Source of the DNA: Candidatus Neomarinimicrobium atlanticum
GTDB lineage: Bacteria; Fidelibacterota; Marinisomatia; Marinisomatales; Marinisomataceae
Assembly (NCBI GenBank): GCA_000402815.1
Contig: AQSA01000017.1
Coordinates: forward strand, 1-13,824
Reading direction: 5' to 3'
DNA length: 13,824 nucleotides
The notes beneath the pieces were generated by a model. The model ran no database searches, was not told the DNA's origin, and was given only the letters and a program-made list of their open reading frames with translations. Both the position numbers and the translations under genes were made by a program. Below are positions 1 to 6,703 of the stretch, in pieces; within the stretch, counting starts at the first letter, position 1, and the number at the start of each line of letters is the position of its first letter.

Positions 1-474
1 ACTATCATTAGGCCTAACATTAGGGACTCTTCCAATATGTACACCTTTTATATATGTATTTGGATCGGTTTCTTTATATTCGGGAATAATTACCAGATTA
101 ATTGGGCCTACATTTGCATTAGGATTCTGATATGGAGTAATTTTATCCCCTCTAGATACAACTAAACGAATGTGTATTTGGTCATCCATCCTATTCTTAT
201 CTAGTACTTTATTTATTTGATAAATTATTTCTTGTTTTGAGTAGGGGATATCTAATGAGATACCTTGCGCACTTGAGTATAATCTATCAAGATGATGTTC
301 TATAAATACTAGCTTTGATTGATGAAGTCTAATACCCTCCCAAACACCATCTCCTAGTAAAAATCCACTATCAAAAACAGAAATTTTTGCTTCACTTCTA
401 TGAAACAACTCTCCATTGATATTAATAAAAATATCTTCATTTTTATGATTTGATATATATGAATGACTGCTCAT
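1..474 (-). CDS. Class IV aminotransferase (PLP fold type IV), N-terminal part, runs off left edge
   Basis: My translation of the minus strand gives 158 residues from an ATG at 474-472 without a stop. It matches the N-terminal half of the branched-chain / D-amino-acid aminotransferase and aminodeoxychorismate lyase family. Visible motifs are INGELF near residues 19-24, VFDSGFLLGDGVWEGIR near 33-49, HLDRL at 61-65 (its Arg normally contacts the PLP phosphate) and IRLVVSRGD near 102-110. The last residues, RVPNVRPNDS, lie just before the segment where this family carries the PLP lysine, so that residue is outside the window. The exact substrate (branched-chain amino acid, D-Ala or other) cannot be decided from this half. 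The ATG lies three bases after the tRNA discriminator base, so no Shine-Dalgarno exists outside the tRNA body. No later ATG is in frame before the conserved fold begins. Co-transcription with the tRNA is likely. Confidence 0.85.
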   Translation of the reverse strand, partial: MSSHSYISNHKNEDIFININGELFHRSEAKISVFDSGFLLGDGVWEGIRLHQSKLVFIEHHLDRLYSSAQGISLDIPYSKQEIIYQINKVLDKNRMDDQIHIRLVVSRGDKITPYQNPNANVGPINLVIIPEYKETDPNTYIKGVHIGRVPNVRPNDS

Positions 475-477
475 TTG

Positions 478-551
478 TGGGCCCACAGGGACTTGAACCC
501 CGAACCTGCGGATTATGAGTCCGTTGCTCTAACCAATTGAGCTATGGGCCC
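478..551 (-). tRNA. tRNA with CAU anticodon (tRNA-Ile2 or elongator tRNA-Met)
   Basis: The reverse complement folds as a complete 74-nt cloverleaf: acceptor stem GGGCCCA/TGGGCCC, D stem GCTC/GAGC, anticodon loop CTCATAA with anticodon CAT, five-base variable loop AGGTT, T loop TTCAAGT and discriminator A. The top pair of the anticodon stem (27-43) is an A-C mismatch. The 3' CCA is not encoded; the discriminator is followed by CAA and then the ATG of the next gene. CAT can mean initiator Met, elongator Met or Ile2 (C34 modified to lysidine by TilS). The A-rich loop and the paired first acceptor position argue against initiator. C4-G69 and C5-G68 are pairs favoured by TilS in Escherichia coli, so Ile2 is slightly preferred; this assignment is an inference. 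Confidence 0.93.
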
Positions 552-580
552 CAAAAATTGTTATCTAATTTATGCTTTAT

Positions 581-597
581 TTACAATAAAATTGTAA
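581..597. repeat. Perfect 7+3+7 inverted repeat in the divergent promoter region
   Basis: TTACAAT, then AAA, then ATTGTAA. The half-sites match exactly and sit roughly midway between the tRNA 5' end and the wzz-like start. It could be an operator, or a symmetric pair of -35-like elements. In DNA this AT-rich, chance palindromes are common, so a function is only a guess. It is too weak and too U-poor to be a terminator. Confidence 0.4.
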
Positions 598-636
598 CTA
601 CTTTCACATTAAGATAAATCTAAATTAATATTTTAT

Positions 637-643
637 AAAGGAG
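637..643 (+). promoter_or_regulatory. Shine-Dalgarno AAAGGAG that fixes a TTG start
   Basis: AAAGGAG ends five bases before the TTG at 649. This strong site supports TTG as the true start of the wzz-like gene, which has no in-frame ATG before the N-terminal membrane segment. Confidence 0.8.
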
Positions 644-648
644 AAATT

Positions 649-1674
649 TTGTTACAACCGATTATAAAAAATGAAAAATTTATTATAAAAAATTTCTTAA
701 GTTTTTTGGTTACATATTTAAAGAAGTTTATCAAAATTGGTTTAGTATTTTCTCTTATTGGTACAGCATATTTTTTCATTAAACCTGCAGTGTACACATC
801 GAAGGTATCCTTTTATACCAATTATAACGAAGCCCCACAAAGTTCTTTTTTAAGCATGTTACCAGCTGGGATGCTTGGCGGAGGAATGGGATACACAAGT
901 TTATCTTTTTCTATAGAAAATTATCTTAGCTCTGAAGAATTCCTGATAGATATTGTTAATAATACTTATGACATAGATGGATCTAAAACTACTCTAACAA
1001 ACCATTGGGGATCTGATTATAATAATTTTGTTGTATTAAACCCAATGACTTTTGCTAAAAGATTAAATTCATATTTTAATTTTAATAACGGCTTATCAGG
1101 CAAAGAAAAAAAAGAAATATATGCAGCAAGATTATTGAAGAATTCTTTATCATTTTCTGAGGATAGAAGATCTTTATTAAACACAATTACAATTGGTATT
1201 GAAGGAGATTCAGAATTAGGAATACAAATAATAGCTGATGTGTATGATTCAATTATCGGGTATTCTAGCAATGTAGTAAATACTAAAGCTTCTGAAAAAA
1301 AAGATTTTATTTCTAATAGGCTTGCTTCAATCCAAAAAAGTCTCATAATATCTGAAGATGCAATGTTAAAGTTTTCTCAGGAAAATAAACAAATAGAAAA
1401 TTCCCCTTCATTAATTCTGGAAAGACAGAGATTACAAAAAGATATTACTCTATATAATCAATTATTCTTCACATTATCTGATCAACTTGAATTAGCTAAA
1501 ATTAATGAAAAAGATAATACAACCTCATTCTTCTTATTAGATAAGCCAGTTACTGATAGATTAAAATCAGGTGGTGGTATTGTTTATAATGTAATATATT
1601 ATTTTACAATATCTATAATCTTGAGCATGATATTTTATTTTTATCGTCATAGAAAAATTCTGTTTCAATCATGA
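649..1674 (+). CDS. Wzz-type polysaccharide co-polymerase (chain-length determinant)
   Basis: This 341-residue inner-membrane protein probably sets the modal chain length of the polymer made by the EpsG/Wzy-like protein encoded downstream. It has the classic layout: a short cytoplasmic N-terminus, one membrane helix at about residues 28-47, a large periplasmic region, and a second helix at about 314-332 followed by a short basic tail. After the first helix comes AVYTSKVSFYTN, the usual Wzz strand, and residues about 215-290 look like a helical coiled-coil hairpin. There is no Walker-type tyrosine kinase domain, so it resembles the Wzz class and not a full-length Wzc. A Gly/Met-rich stretch (LPAGMLGGGMGY, about 74-85) lies in the periplasmic part. 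Translation starts at TTG behind a good Shine-Dalgarno. The stop overlaps the next start by 4 bases (ATGA). It is the first gene of the operon. Confidence 0.8.
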   Translation: MLQPIIKNEKFIIKNFLSFLVTYLKKFIKIGLVFSLIGTAYFFIKPAVYTSKVSFYTNYNEAPQSSFLSMLPAGMLGGGMGYTSLSFSIENYLSSEEFLIDIVNNTYDIDGSKTTLTNHWGSDYNNFVVLNPMTFAKRLNSYFNFNNGLSGKEKKEIYAARLLKNSLSFSEDRRSLLNTITIGIEGDSELGIQIIADVYDSIIGYSSNVVNTKASEKKDFISNRLASIQKSLIISEDAMLKFSQENKQIENSPSLILERQRLQKDITLYNQLFFTLSDQLELAKINEKDNTTSFFLLDKPVTDRLKSGGGIVYNVIYYFTISIILSMIFYFYRHRKILFQS

Positions 1675-2135
1675 TAATATGGTTAACAGGTCAGCCGGGA
1701 AGTGGAAAAACAACATTAGCAAATTCTGTAATAGAAGTTCTTAAATCAGAAAAATCACATATAAAAATTATTAATCTTGATGGTGATGATCTAAGAGCTA
1801 TTAATAAAAATAAAGATTATTCGAAAGAAGGAAGAATCAAAAATATATCTACAGCAATTTCAATCGTAAGATTTCTAGCTAACAAAGATTACACTTGTAT
1901 TATATCGATTGTAGCTCCATACAAGTTTTTAAGAGACGAGCTTAAAGAAGAATTTACATTTTTAGAAATATATTTGCACACTACTGAAATTAGAGGTAGA
2001 GAAAATTTCTTTGCTGAAGATTATGAGGTGCCAACAGATTCAAATACACTAACAATAGATACTGGAAAATTAACAGTTAAGGAAAGTACAGATGAAATAC
2101 TCAATGTTTATAGGAAGATGGCAACCTTGGCATGA
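1671..2135 (+). CDS. APS-kinase-like P-loop kinase with a shortened lid
   Basis: At 154 residues this is shorter than typical CysC (about 200). Walker A is GQPGSGKT at 7-14. LDGDDLR at 36-42 matches the LDGDNVR element of adenylylsulfate kinase, R55 in GRIKN matches the DRxxNIRR arginine, and APYKFLRDE at 82-90 matches the SPxRxxR segment. The CysC lid (KGLYKKA...FTGIDxxYExP) is cut down: only ENFFAEDYEVP at 111-121 remains and the KGLYKKA helix is absent. The fold is therefore an APS kinase fold, but the substrate may not be APS. A known precedent is Campylobacter Cj1415, an APS-kinase homologue that phosphorylates cytidine diphosphoramidate during capsule modification. The start overlaps the wzz-like stop (ATGA), and the 3' end overlaps the next gene by 44 bases, implying coupled translation. 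The function in this glycan locus is inferred. Confidence 0.75.
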   Translation: MIIWLTGQPGSGKTTLANSVIEVLKSEKSHIKIINLDGDDLRAINKNKDYSKEGRIKNISTAISIVRFLANKDYTCIISIVAPYKFLRDELKEEFTFLEIYLHTTEIRGRENFFAEDYEVPTDSNTLTIDTGKLTVKESTDEILNVYRKMATLA

Positions 2136-2436
2136 TGGCCACAGATGGTTAATTAATCAAAGATTAAGTGAAGGTAAAAATGTTTTGATTTGTGTAAGAG
2201 AGGTAAGCAAAGATGATAAAAATCCCTATAATCCTATAGAAGTCAAAGCTAATGTTGAAAAAGAGCTGAAGGATCTAATTGCTGAAAATCGAGTTAAAGT
2301 TTTGATCATTCCAGATGTTGAATCTATAAATTATGGAAGAGGTGTAGGATATGAAATTATTGAACATATACCTCCGAAGAATATTGGTGAAATATCTGCT
2401 ACAAAAATTAGAAAAAAAATCTTTAAAGAAAAATAG
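2092..2436 (+). CDS. Minimal HxGH-motif nucleotidyltransferase (cytidylyltransferase-like)
   Basis: This 114-residue protein belongs to the nucleotidylyltransferase superfamily that includes NadM-type NMN adenylyltransferases and glycerol-3-phosphate cytidylyltransferases. GRWQPWHDGH at 8-17 holds the HxGH catalytic signature (H14, H17), and ISATKIR at 101-107 matches the ISxTxxR nucleotide-phosphate-binding motif. Both catalytic ends are present, so it looks like a complete but small enzyme. It would transfer a nucleotide from NTP to a phosphorylated small molecule; neither nucleotide nor acceptor can be read from the sequence. ATG at 2092 is preceded by AAGGA at 2079-2083 with an 8-base gap, and it supplies the beta strand before the HxGH loop. 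The alternative ATG at 2104 would remove that strand. The gene starts inside the kinase gene in another frame. Confidence 0.75.
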   Translation: MKYSMFIGRWQPWHDGHRWLINQRLSEGKNVLICVREVSKDDKNPYNPIEVKANVEKELKDLIAENRVKVLIIPDVESINYGRGVGYEIIEHIPPKNIGEISATKIRKKIFKEK

Positions 2437-2440
2437 GAGG
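2435..2440 (+). promoter_or_regulatory. AGGAGG Shine-Dalgarno that selects the second ATG of the dehydrogenase
   Basis: AGGAGG overlaps the TAG stop of the nucleotidyltransferase gene. The ATG at 2443 is only 2 bases away, too close for normal initiation. The ATG at 2449 is 8 bases away, so 2449 is the preferred start. Confidence 0.75.
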
Positions 2441-2448
2441 CAATGTTT

Positions 2449-3324
2449 ATGAATGAAGAAAATATAAACCCGAGAATAGGTATTATTGGTAAAGGATTTG
2501 TTGGTTCCGCTGTTGCTCATGGTTTTTCGCATGCTTGTGGATATAATGCAGAAATAAGAATTTATGATAAGGATAAATCGAGATCTTTGAATTCCCTAAA
2601 TGAAACAGTAAATGAGTCAGACTTCATTTTTATATCTGTTCCAACTCCAGCTAGCTCATCAGGTCAAATGGATCTAAGTATTGTACGAACTGCTCTTAAT
2701 GATATTAGTCTTATAAATAAAAATAAATCAAATATTATCTTACTTAGGTCAACGGTTACACCAGGTACAACTGAGTTACTAAAAGAAGAATTCCCCAGCT
2801 TAAGATTTGTTTTTAATCCAGAATTTTTAACTGAAAGATCTGCTGCTTTTGATTTTATTAATCAAAGTAGAGTGATTCTTGGAGGTGAAAAAAAATATAC
2901 TAATAAAGTTAAGGATTTATATAAGCATCGTTTTGGAATGCATCTTCCTGTTGTTGAAACTACATTTCAAACTGCTGAACTAATAAAATATATGAATAAT
3001 TTATTTTTTGCTACAAAAGTTTCTTTTTTGAATGAAATGTATAGAATATCTGGTCTTGTAGATGCGAATTGGGAAGAAGCTATGGAAGGTTTTATTCTAG
3101 ATGGAAGAATTGGGCATTCTCACCTTAACGTGCCCGGTCCAGATGGTAAGCTTGGATTCGGAGGTAGCTGTTTTCCTAAGGATATCCAAGCATTTATTAC
3201 ATTTGGAAAGCAAATGGGTATCAATATGAATGTTCTTGAGGGTGCTTGGAAAACTAATCTTGAAGTTAGACCAGAAAAGGACTGGGAGAAATTGAAAGGT
3301 AGAGCAGTTTCAGATGAAGAGTAA
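2449..3324 (+). CDS. Short UDP-glucose/GDP-mannose dehydrogenase-family protein lacking the C-terminal domain
   Basis: This 291-residue protein has the first two domains of the nucleotide-sugar 6-dehydrogenase family. GKGFVG at 14-19 is the NAD-binding loop, SVPTPAS at about 63-69 and STVTPGTT at about 101-108 are family motifs, NPEFLTE at about 123-129 carries the catalytic Glu, AELIKYMNN at about 176-184 carries the conserved Lys and Asn, and GFGGSCFPKD at 236-245 carries the nucleophilic Cys241 and Asp245. It ends about 45 residues after the Cys. Full-length members (about 390-450 residues) have a further C-terminal domain that helps bind the nucleotide part of the sugar. All visible catalytic residues are kept, so it is probably active, perhaps on an unusual substrate or with a partner. 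It follows the kinase/nucleotidyltransferase pair, which suggests a shared task. The Shine-Dalgarno favours 2449 over the ATG at 2443. Confidence 0.8.
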   Translation: MNEENINPRIGIIGKGFVGSAVAHGFSHACGYNAEIRIYDKDKSRSLNSLNETVNESDFIFISVPTPASSSGQMDLSIVRTALNDISLINKNKSNIILLRSTVTPGTTELLKEEFPSLRFVFNPEFLTERSAAFDFINQSRVILGGEKKYTNKVKDLYKHRFGMHLPVVETTFQTAELIKYMNNLFFATKVSFLNEMYRISGLVDANWEEAMEGFILDGRIGHSHLNVPGPDGKLGFGGSCFPKDIQAFITFGKQMGINMNVLEGAWKTNLEVRPEKDWEKLKGRAVSDEE

Positions 3325-3353
3325 GATTTAAAATAAACTCTTTATCAATAACG

Positions 3354-4310
3354 ATGCTACAGCCAAAAATATTTAATTTTTTACTAGCTACACTTTTATC
3401 ATATATATTTATATACATTATTCCCTGGCACGATTTCCATTATTTCCATGATTTTGAAGTATATAAAATCAGAGTTATGCAGCTATTCAGGGGTACTAAT
3501 CTTCAAAATGAATCTTTTGGTATTTTTTTACTATTTAGTGAACTACTTTGGACTCAAATATTACAAATCCTCCCAATATATTTTTATGATATTAATGCTG
3601 GATTAACATTTATTTCTTTTGCCACACTTATTGTATATATGTACTTCACAATCACTAGAGTTAATCTTGTATTATCATTTATATTACTGTTTAATCCTAT
3701 ATTTATAGACTTGATTATCTCTCAAGTTAGAATTGGTGTATCTTTCAGTTTATTATTAGTGGCATACGTTTTTAGAAAATCAATAATAATACCAATTATA
3801 TTAATAGTTTGCGCCACTCTTATTCATACGGCAACTCTTTTATTACTGGCAATTTTTATTGCACTATATTCTATAAAGATTTTTTTGAATGATAACAAAA
3901 AATATTTAAAAGGTGCCTTTATTTTACCAATTTTTATAATGTTTTTCATCCAGGTTGCATTATTAACTATCTTTGATTTTTTTGGAGATACAGAAAGATC
4001 CGGATACATCACCAATCCAGTATATAGCTCAATTTTTTTTACAATTCCTTGGTTTTTTTTTAGTTTTATGATTGCTATTTTACCTAAAAATTCTTCTATA
4101 GACGATAATATTGACTTTGTTGCATATGCTATTTGTATGGGGTCTTTATTTCTTTTTTCTAGTTTATTTGAATTCTATGGTTCCAGGTTCGTTGCTGTTT
4201 CTTTCCCTCTTTTTATAGTTTCTATTAATTGTTTATCTAATCAATTTAGATATCCAATGTTTGTAATATTATTTTTATATCAATTAACATACTTTACATA
4301 TTGGCTATGA
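3354..4310 (+). CDS. EpsG/Wzy-like polysaccharide polymerase (multi-span membrane protein)
   Basis: This 318-residue hydrophobic protein has roughly nine or ten predicted membrane helices. It resembles the EpsG family of exopolysaccharide polymerases: a helix followed by NPIFIDLIISQVRIGVSFSL (about residues 117-136), where an Arg sits at the start of a helix, and then a LIHTATLLLL helix (about 156-165). The expected role is joining undecaprenyl-linked repeat units on the periplasmic side. Wzy proteins diverge strongly, so the assignment rests on topology, these two motifs, and the Wzz and Wzx neighbours. The gap after the dehydrogenase is 29 bases without a clear Shine-Dalgarno. The TGA overlaps the ATG of the flippase fusion. 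O-antigen ligase is an alternative but less likely. Confidence 0.65.
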   Translation: MLQPKIFNFLLATLLSYIFIYIIPWHDFHYFHDFEVYKIRVMQLFRGTNLQNESFGIFLLFSELLWTQILQILPIYFYDINAGLTFISFATLIVYMYFTITRVNLVLSFILLFNPIFIDLIISQVRIGVSFSLLLVAYVFRKSIIIPIILIVCATLIHTATLLLLAIFIALYSIKIFLNDNKKYLKGAFILPIFIMFFIQVALLTIFDFFGDTERSGYITNPVYSSIFFTIPWFFFSFMIAILPKNSSIDDNIDFVAYAICMGSLFLFSSLFEFYGSRFVAVSFPLFIVSINCLSNQFRYPMFVILFLYQLTYFTYWL

Positions 4311-6703
4311 ATTATTTTCGTAACATATATAATCAAATTAAACTTTCAGATTATATAAAAGATATTTCAACATTAGTTGGAGGTTCTCTAATAGCTCAAA
4401 TTATTGTATTTTTATCTTTGCCCTTAATATCAAGATTGTATTTACCAGAAGATTTCGGAGCTTATTCTACATTTATAACGATATCAGGTATATTTGGATT
4501 AATCTCTAACTTACTGTACGACAGAGCAATCATTTTACCTAAAAAAAACTCTAATGCGTTAGGAATTTTTTTAGCTGCAATTTTCTTTTCCATTATTATT
4601 TTTTTAGTAATTTTATTGACCTTTCTTTTATTTAAACCTTTTTTATCAAACTATCTTTTTTTTGGAAGCACGCTTTTATTTTTACTTTTGCCTTTAAGAG
4701 TGCTACAATTAGGAATTTTTCAATCATCAGAACAAGTCTCTTTAAGAAATAAAAAATTTAAATCTTTATCATTAATAAGATCTTCAAATTCTTTTTTAAC
4801 TTCAACATTTCAAATTCTCAGTAATCTTCTTTTTAGCTTAAATGGCGGCTTAATATTTGGTAAAGTATTTTCTGACATAATTTCCTCTATACTTTTGTTG
4901 GCAATAAATTTTAAATTTATCTTAATAAATATTAGAAAAATTAGTTTTAATTCAATTCATGCAAGTATAAAAAAATATTTAGTATTCCCTAAATTTCAGT
5001 TGCCATCTGTATTTTTTAATACATGTTCTCAAGGAATGCCAATTATATTCCTAACCTCATTCTTTTCTTTAGAAGTAGCTGGTTTTTATGGGATGAGTTT
5101 AAGATTGCTTAAGCAACCTACTGAGCTCATTGGATCCTCAACACAGAACGTATTTTATCAAAGAGCTTCACATTTATTTAATAATAAAAAAAGCATATTA
5201 AACCTATTCAACAATACAACAATTACTTTAGCTAAGATTTATTTTTTACCAATGATATTTATAATTTTATTTGCACCACAAATATTTAACGTATTTTTAG
5301 GTGATGAGTGGATTAAAGCTGGTGAAATTTCTCAAGCTTTAGTACTCTGGTGCTTTTTTTCGTTTATTAAGCCTCCAGCGATGATAATGTTTAATATCTT
5401 AAATCTTCAATACATGCAATTTAGAATAGAATTTGTGCAGCTAGTATTAAGAATTATAGCGCTCTCAATTGGATATTTATATTTTAATTCATATATGATA
5501 TCTTTGTATCTATTTATCTTAGTTAGCATAATAGTCGATACATTCACGATATCTTTTATCAAAAAATCTATTATAAAAAGTGAAAAAGTTTTAAAAATTA
5601 ATTCCTCTAACAAGATAGCGTTTATTATAAGTGGATTAGGGCAAGGTGGCGCAGAAAGGGTTATGACTACCGTTGCAAATGAATGCACTGATAAAGGTTA
5701 TGATGTAGAAATTATTGCAGGATATTCTAATCATCCTGCATATAATATTAACAAAAATATTAAAGTGCACTATGTTGGATATAAGAGATTAAACTTTGAA
5801 AATCTTTTCATATTAATTAAGCCAATATATGAAAGAATTTTCTCGTTAAAAAAAATAATTAATAAAGTTAATCCAGATATTCTAATATCATTTGGAGATG
5901 CGACTAACATACAGTCTATTATGGCTAATAGATTTTTATCAACCAATAAAAGAAAACATATTATTTCTATAAGAAGTAATCCCGAAAAGTTACATTTTTT
6001 AACAAAGTTATTTGTAGCAATTTTCTATAATTTTTCAAATTTATTAGTTGTGCAAACATTATTTGTTGAACAATGGGCAAAAAAACGATTTAAATTTTTA
6101 AAAACTAAACAAATTAAAAATCCAGTTAAGTTACCAGAGTTACAGAAATCTAAAAGAGATATTGATTTTCTTCATGTTGGGACGATAAAATTTGAAAAAA
6201 ATCATATAAGCTTAATTAAAGCATTTAATAGTATTAAAGATAAGATTGATGAAAATGCTAAGCTTGTACTTGTTGGAGGTATTGAATCTCAGAGTCTTTA
6301 TAGAAGTATTATAGATCTTATTGAAGAGCTAGATCTAGAAAAAAAAGTTATTTTTGAGGGTCCACAAAAAAATGTTAATAAGTATTACCAAAATAGTAAA
6401 ATATTTGTTTTACCATCTCTATATGAAGGGATGTCAAACTCTTTACTTGAAGCGATGAGTAATAAATTACCCTGCATCACAACTGCATACGGTGGATCTT
6501 CAAGTGTAATAAATCATGGACATAATGGGATTATTGTTCCCCAAAACGACATTAATGCATTAGCTGAAGCAATGTTAGACTTATTTCACAATGAACATAA
6601 AAGAAATAAATTAGGAGAAAATGCTAGAAATGAAATAGAACAACACTATAACAAAAAAATTATAATTAAAAAATGGTTAAATACCATTAAACAAACCCTA
6701 TAG
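4307..6703 (+). CDS. Wzx-type flippase fused to a GT4 glycosyltransferase
   Basis: One open frame of 798 residues carries two complete functions. Residues about 1-425 are a multi-helix oligosaccharide flippase of the MOP superfamily; SLPLISRLYLPEDFGAYSTF near 35-54 is characteristic, and a long series of hydrophobic helices continues to about residue 420. Residues about 436-798 are a GT4 glycosyltransferase. KIAFIISGLGQGGAER at 436-451 is the usual N-terminal strand and glycine loop, and the E-x7-E donor-binding motif is E707 and E715 within YEGMSNSLLEAM. The roughly 10-residue linker (KSEKVLKINSSN) contains no Met, Val or Leu codon that would make a natural separate GT start. The ATG at 4307 overlaps the preceding stop as ATGA and is preferred to the TTG at 4301. 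Predicted role: flipping the lipid-linked repeat unit, with the GT domain in the cytoplasm adding a sugar to it. The 3' end overlaps the convergent gene by 6 bases. Confidence 0.85.
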   Translation: MNYFRNIYNQIKLSDYIKDISTLVGGSLIAQIIVFLSLPLISRLYLPEDFGAYSTFITISGIFGLISNLLYDRAIILPKKNSNALGIFLAAIFFSIIIFLVILLTFLLFKPFLSNYLFFGSTLLFLLLPLRVLQLGIFQSSEQVSLRNKKFKSLSLIRSSNSFLTSTFQILSNLLFSLNGGLIFGKVFSDIISSILLLAINFKFILINIRKISFNSIHASIKKYLVFPKFQLPSVFFNTCSQGMPIIFLTSFFSLEVAGFYGMSLRLLKQPTELIGSSTQNVFYQRASHLFNNKKSILNLFNNTTITLAKIYFLPMIFIILFAPQIFNVFLGDEWIKAGEISQALVLWCFFSFIKPPAMIMFNILNLQYMQFRIEFVQLVLRIIALSIGYLYFNSYMISLYLFILVSIIVDTFTISFIKKSIIKSEKVLKINSSNKIAFIISGLGQGGAERVMTTVANECTDKGYDVEIIAGYSNHPAYNINKNIKVHYVGYKRLNFENLFILIKPIYERIFSLKKIINKVNPDILISFGDATNIQSIMANRFLSTNKRKHIISIRSNPEKLHFLTKLFVAIFYNFSNLLVVQTLFVEQWAKKRFKFLKTKQIKNPVKLPELQKSKRDIDFLHVGTIKFEKNHISLIKAFNSIKDKIDENAKLVLVGGIESQSLYRSIIDLIEELDLEKKVIFEGPQKNVNKYYQNSKIFVLPSLYEGMSNSLLEAMSNKLPCITTAYGGSSSVINHGHNGIIVPQNDINALAEAMLDLFHNEHKRNKLGENARNEIEQHYNKKIIIKKWLNTIKQTL
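6668..6688 (-). terminator. Weak terminator-like hairpin for the minus-strand glycosyltransferase
   Basis: Read on the minus strand, AATGGT, then a 5-base loop, then ACCATT forms a perfect 6-bp stem running into a six-T tract that overlaps the base of the stem. It begins 10 bases after the stop of the minus-strand GT4 gene and lies inside the 3' coding end of the flippase fusion. Only two pairs are G-C, so termination would be inefficient and a chance match is possible. Confidence 0.3.

Larger units (their letters stand above)
552..648. promoter_or_regulatory. Divergent intergenic region between the tRNA and the glycan operon
   Basis: This 97-base AT-rich gap must hold the promoter for the minus-strand tRNA/aminotransferase unit and probably the one for the plus-strand glycan operon. 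Each arm of a central inverted repeat contains TTGTAA, which can be read as a -35-like hexamer in each direction: 592-597 on plus and 586-581 on minus. The matching -10 candidates about 17 bases away (TAAATC at 615-620 on plus, TAACAA at 563-558 on minus) are poor. I see no JUMPstart/ops element of the kind found before some enterobacterial polysaccharide operons. Confidence 0.35.

Noticed and set aside
1671..2135. Naming the P-loop kinase cysC
   Set aside because: The lid segment typical of APS kinases is missing, no ATP sulfurylase or sulfotransferase is visible nearby, and homologues of this fold act on other nucleotides.
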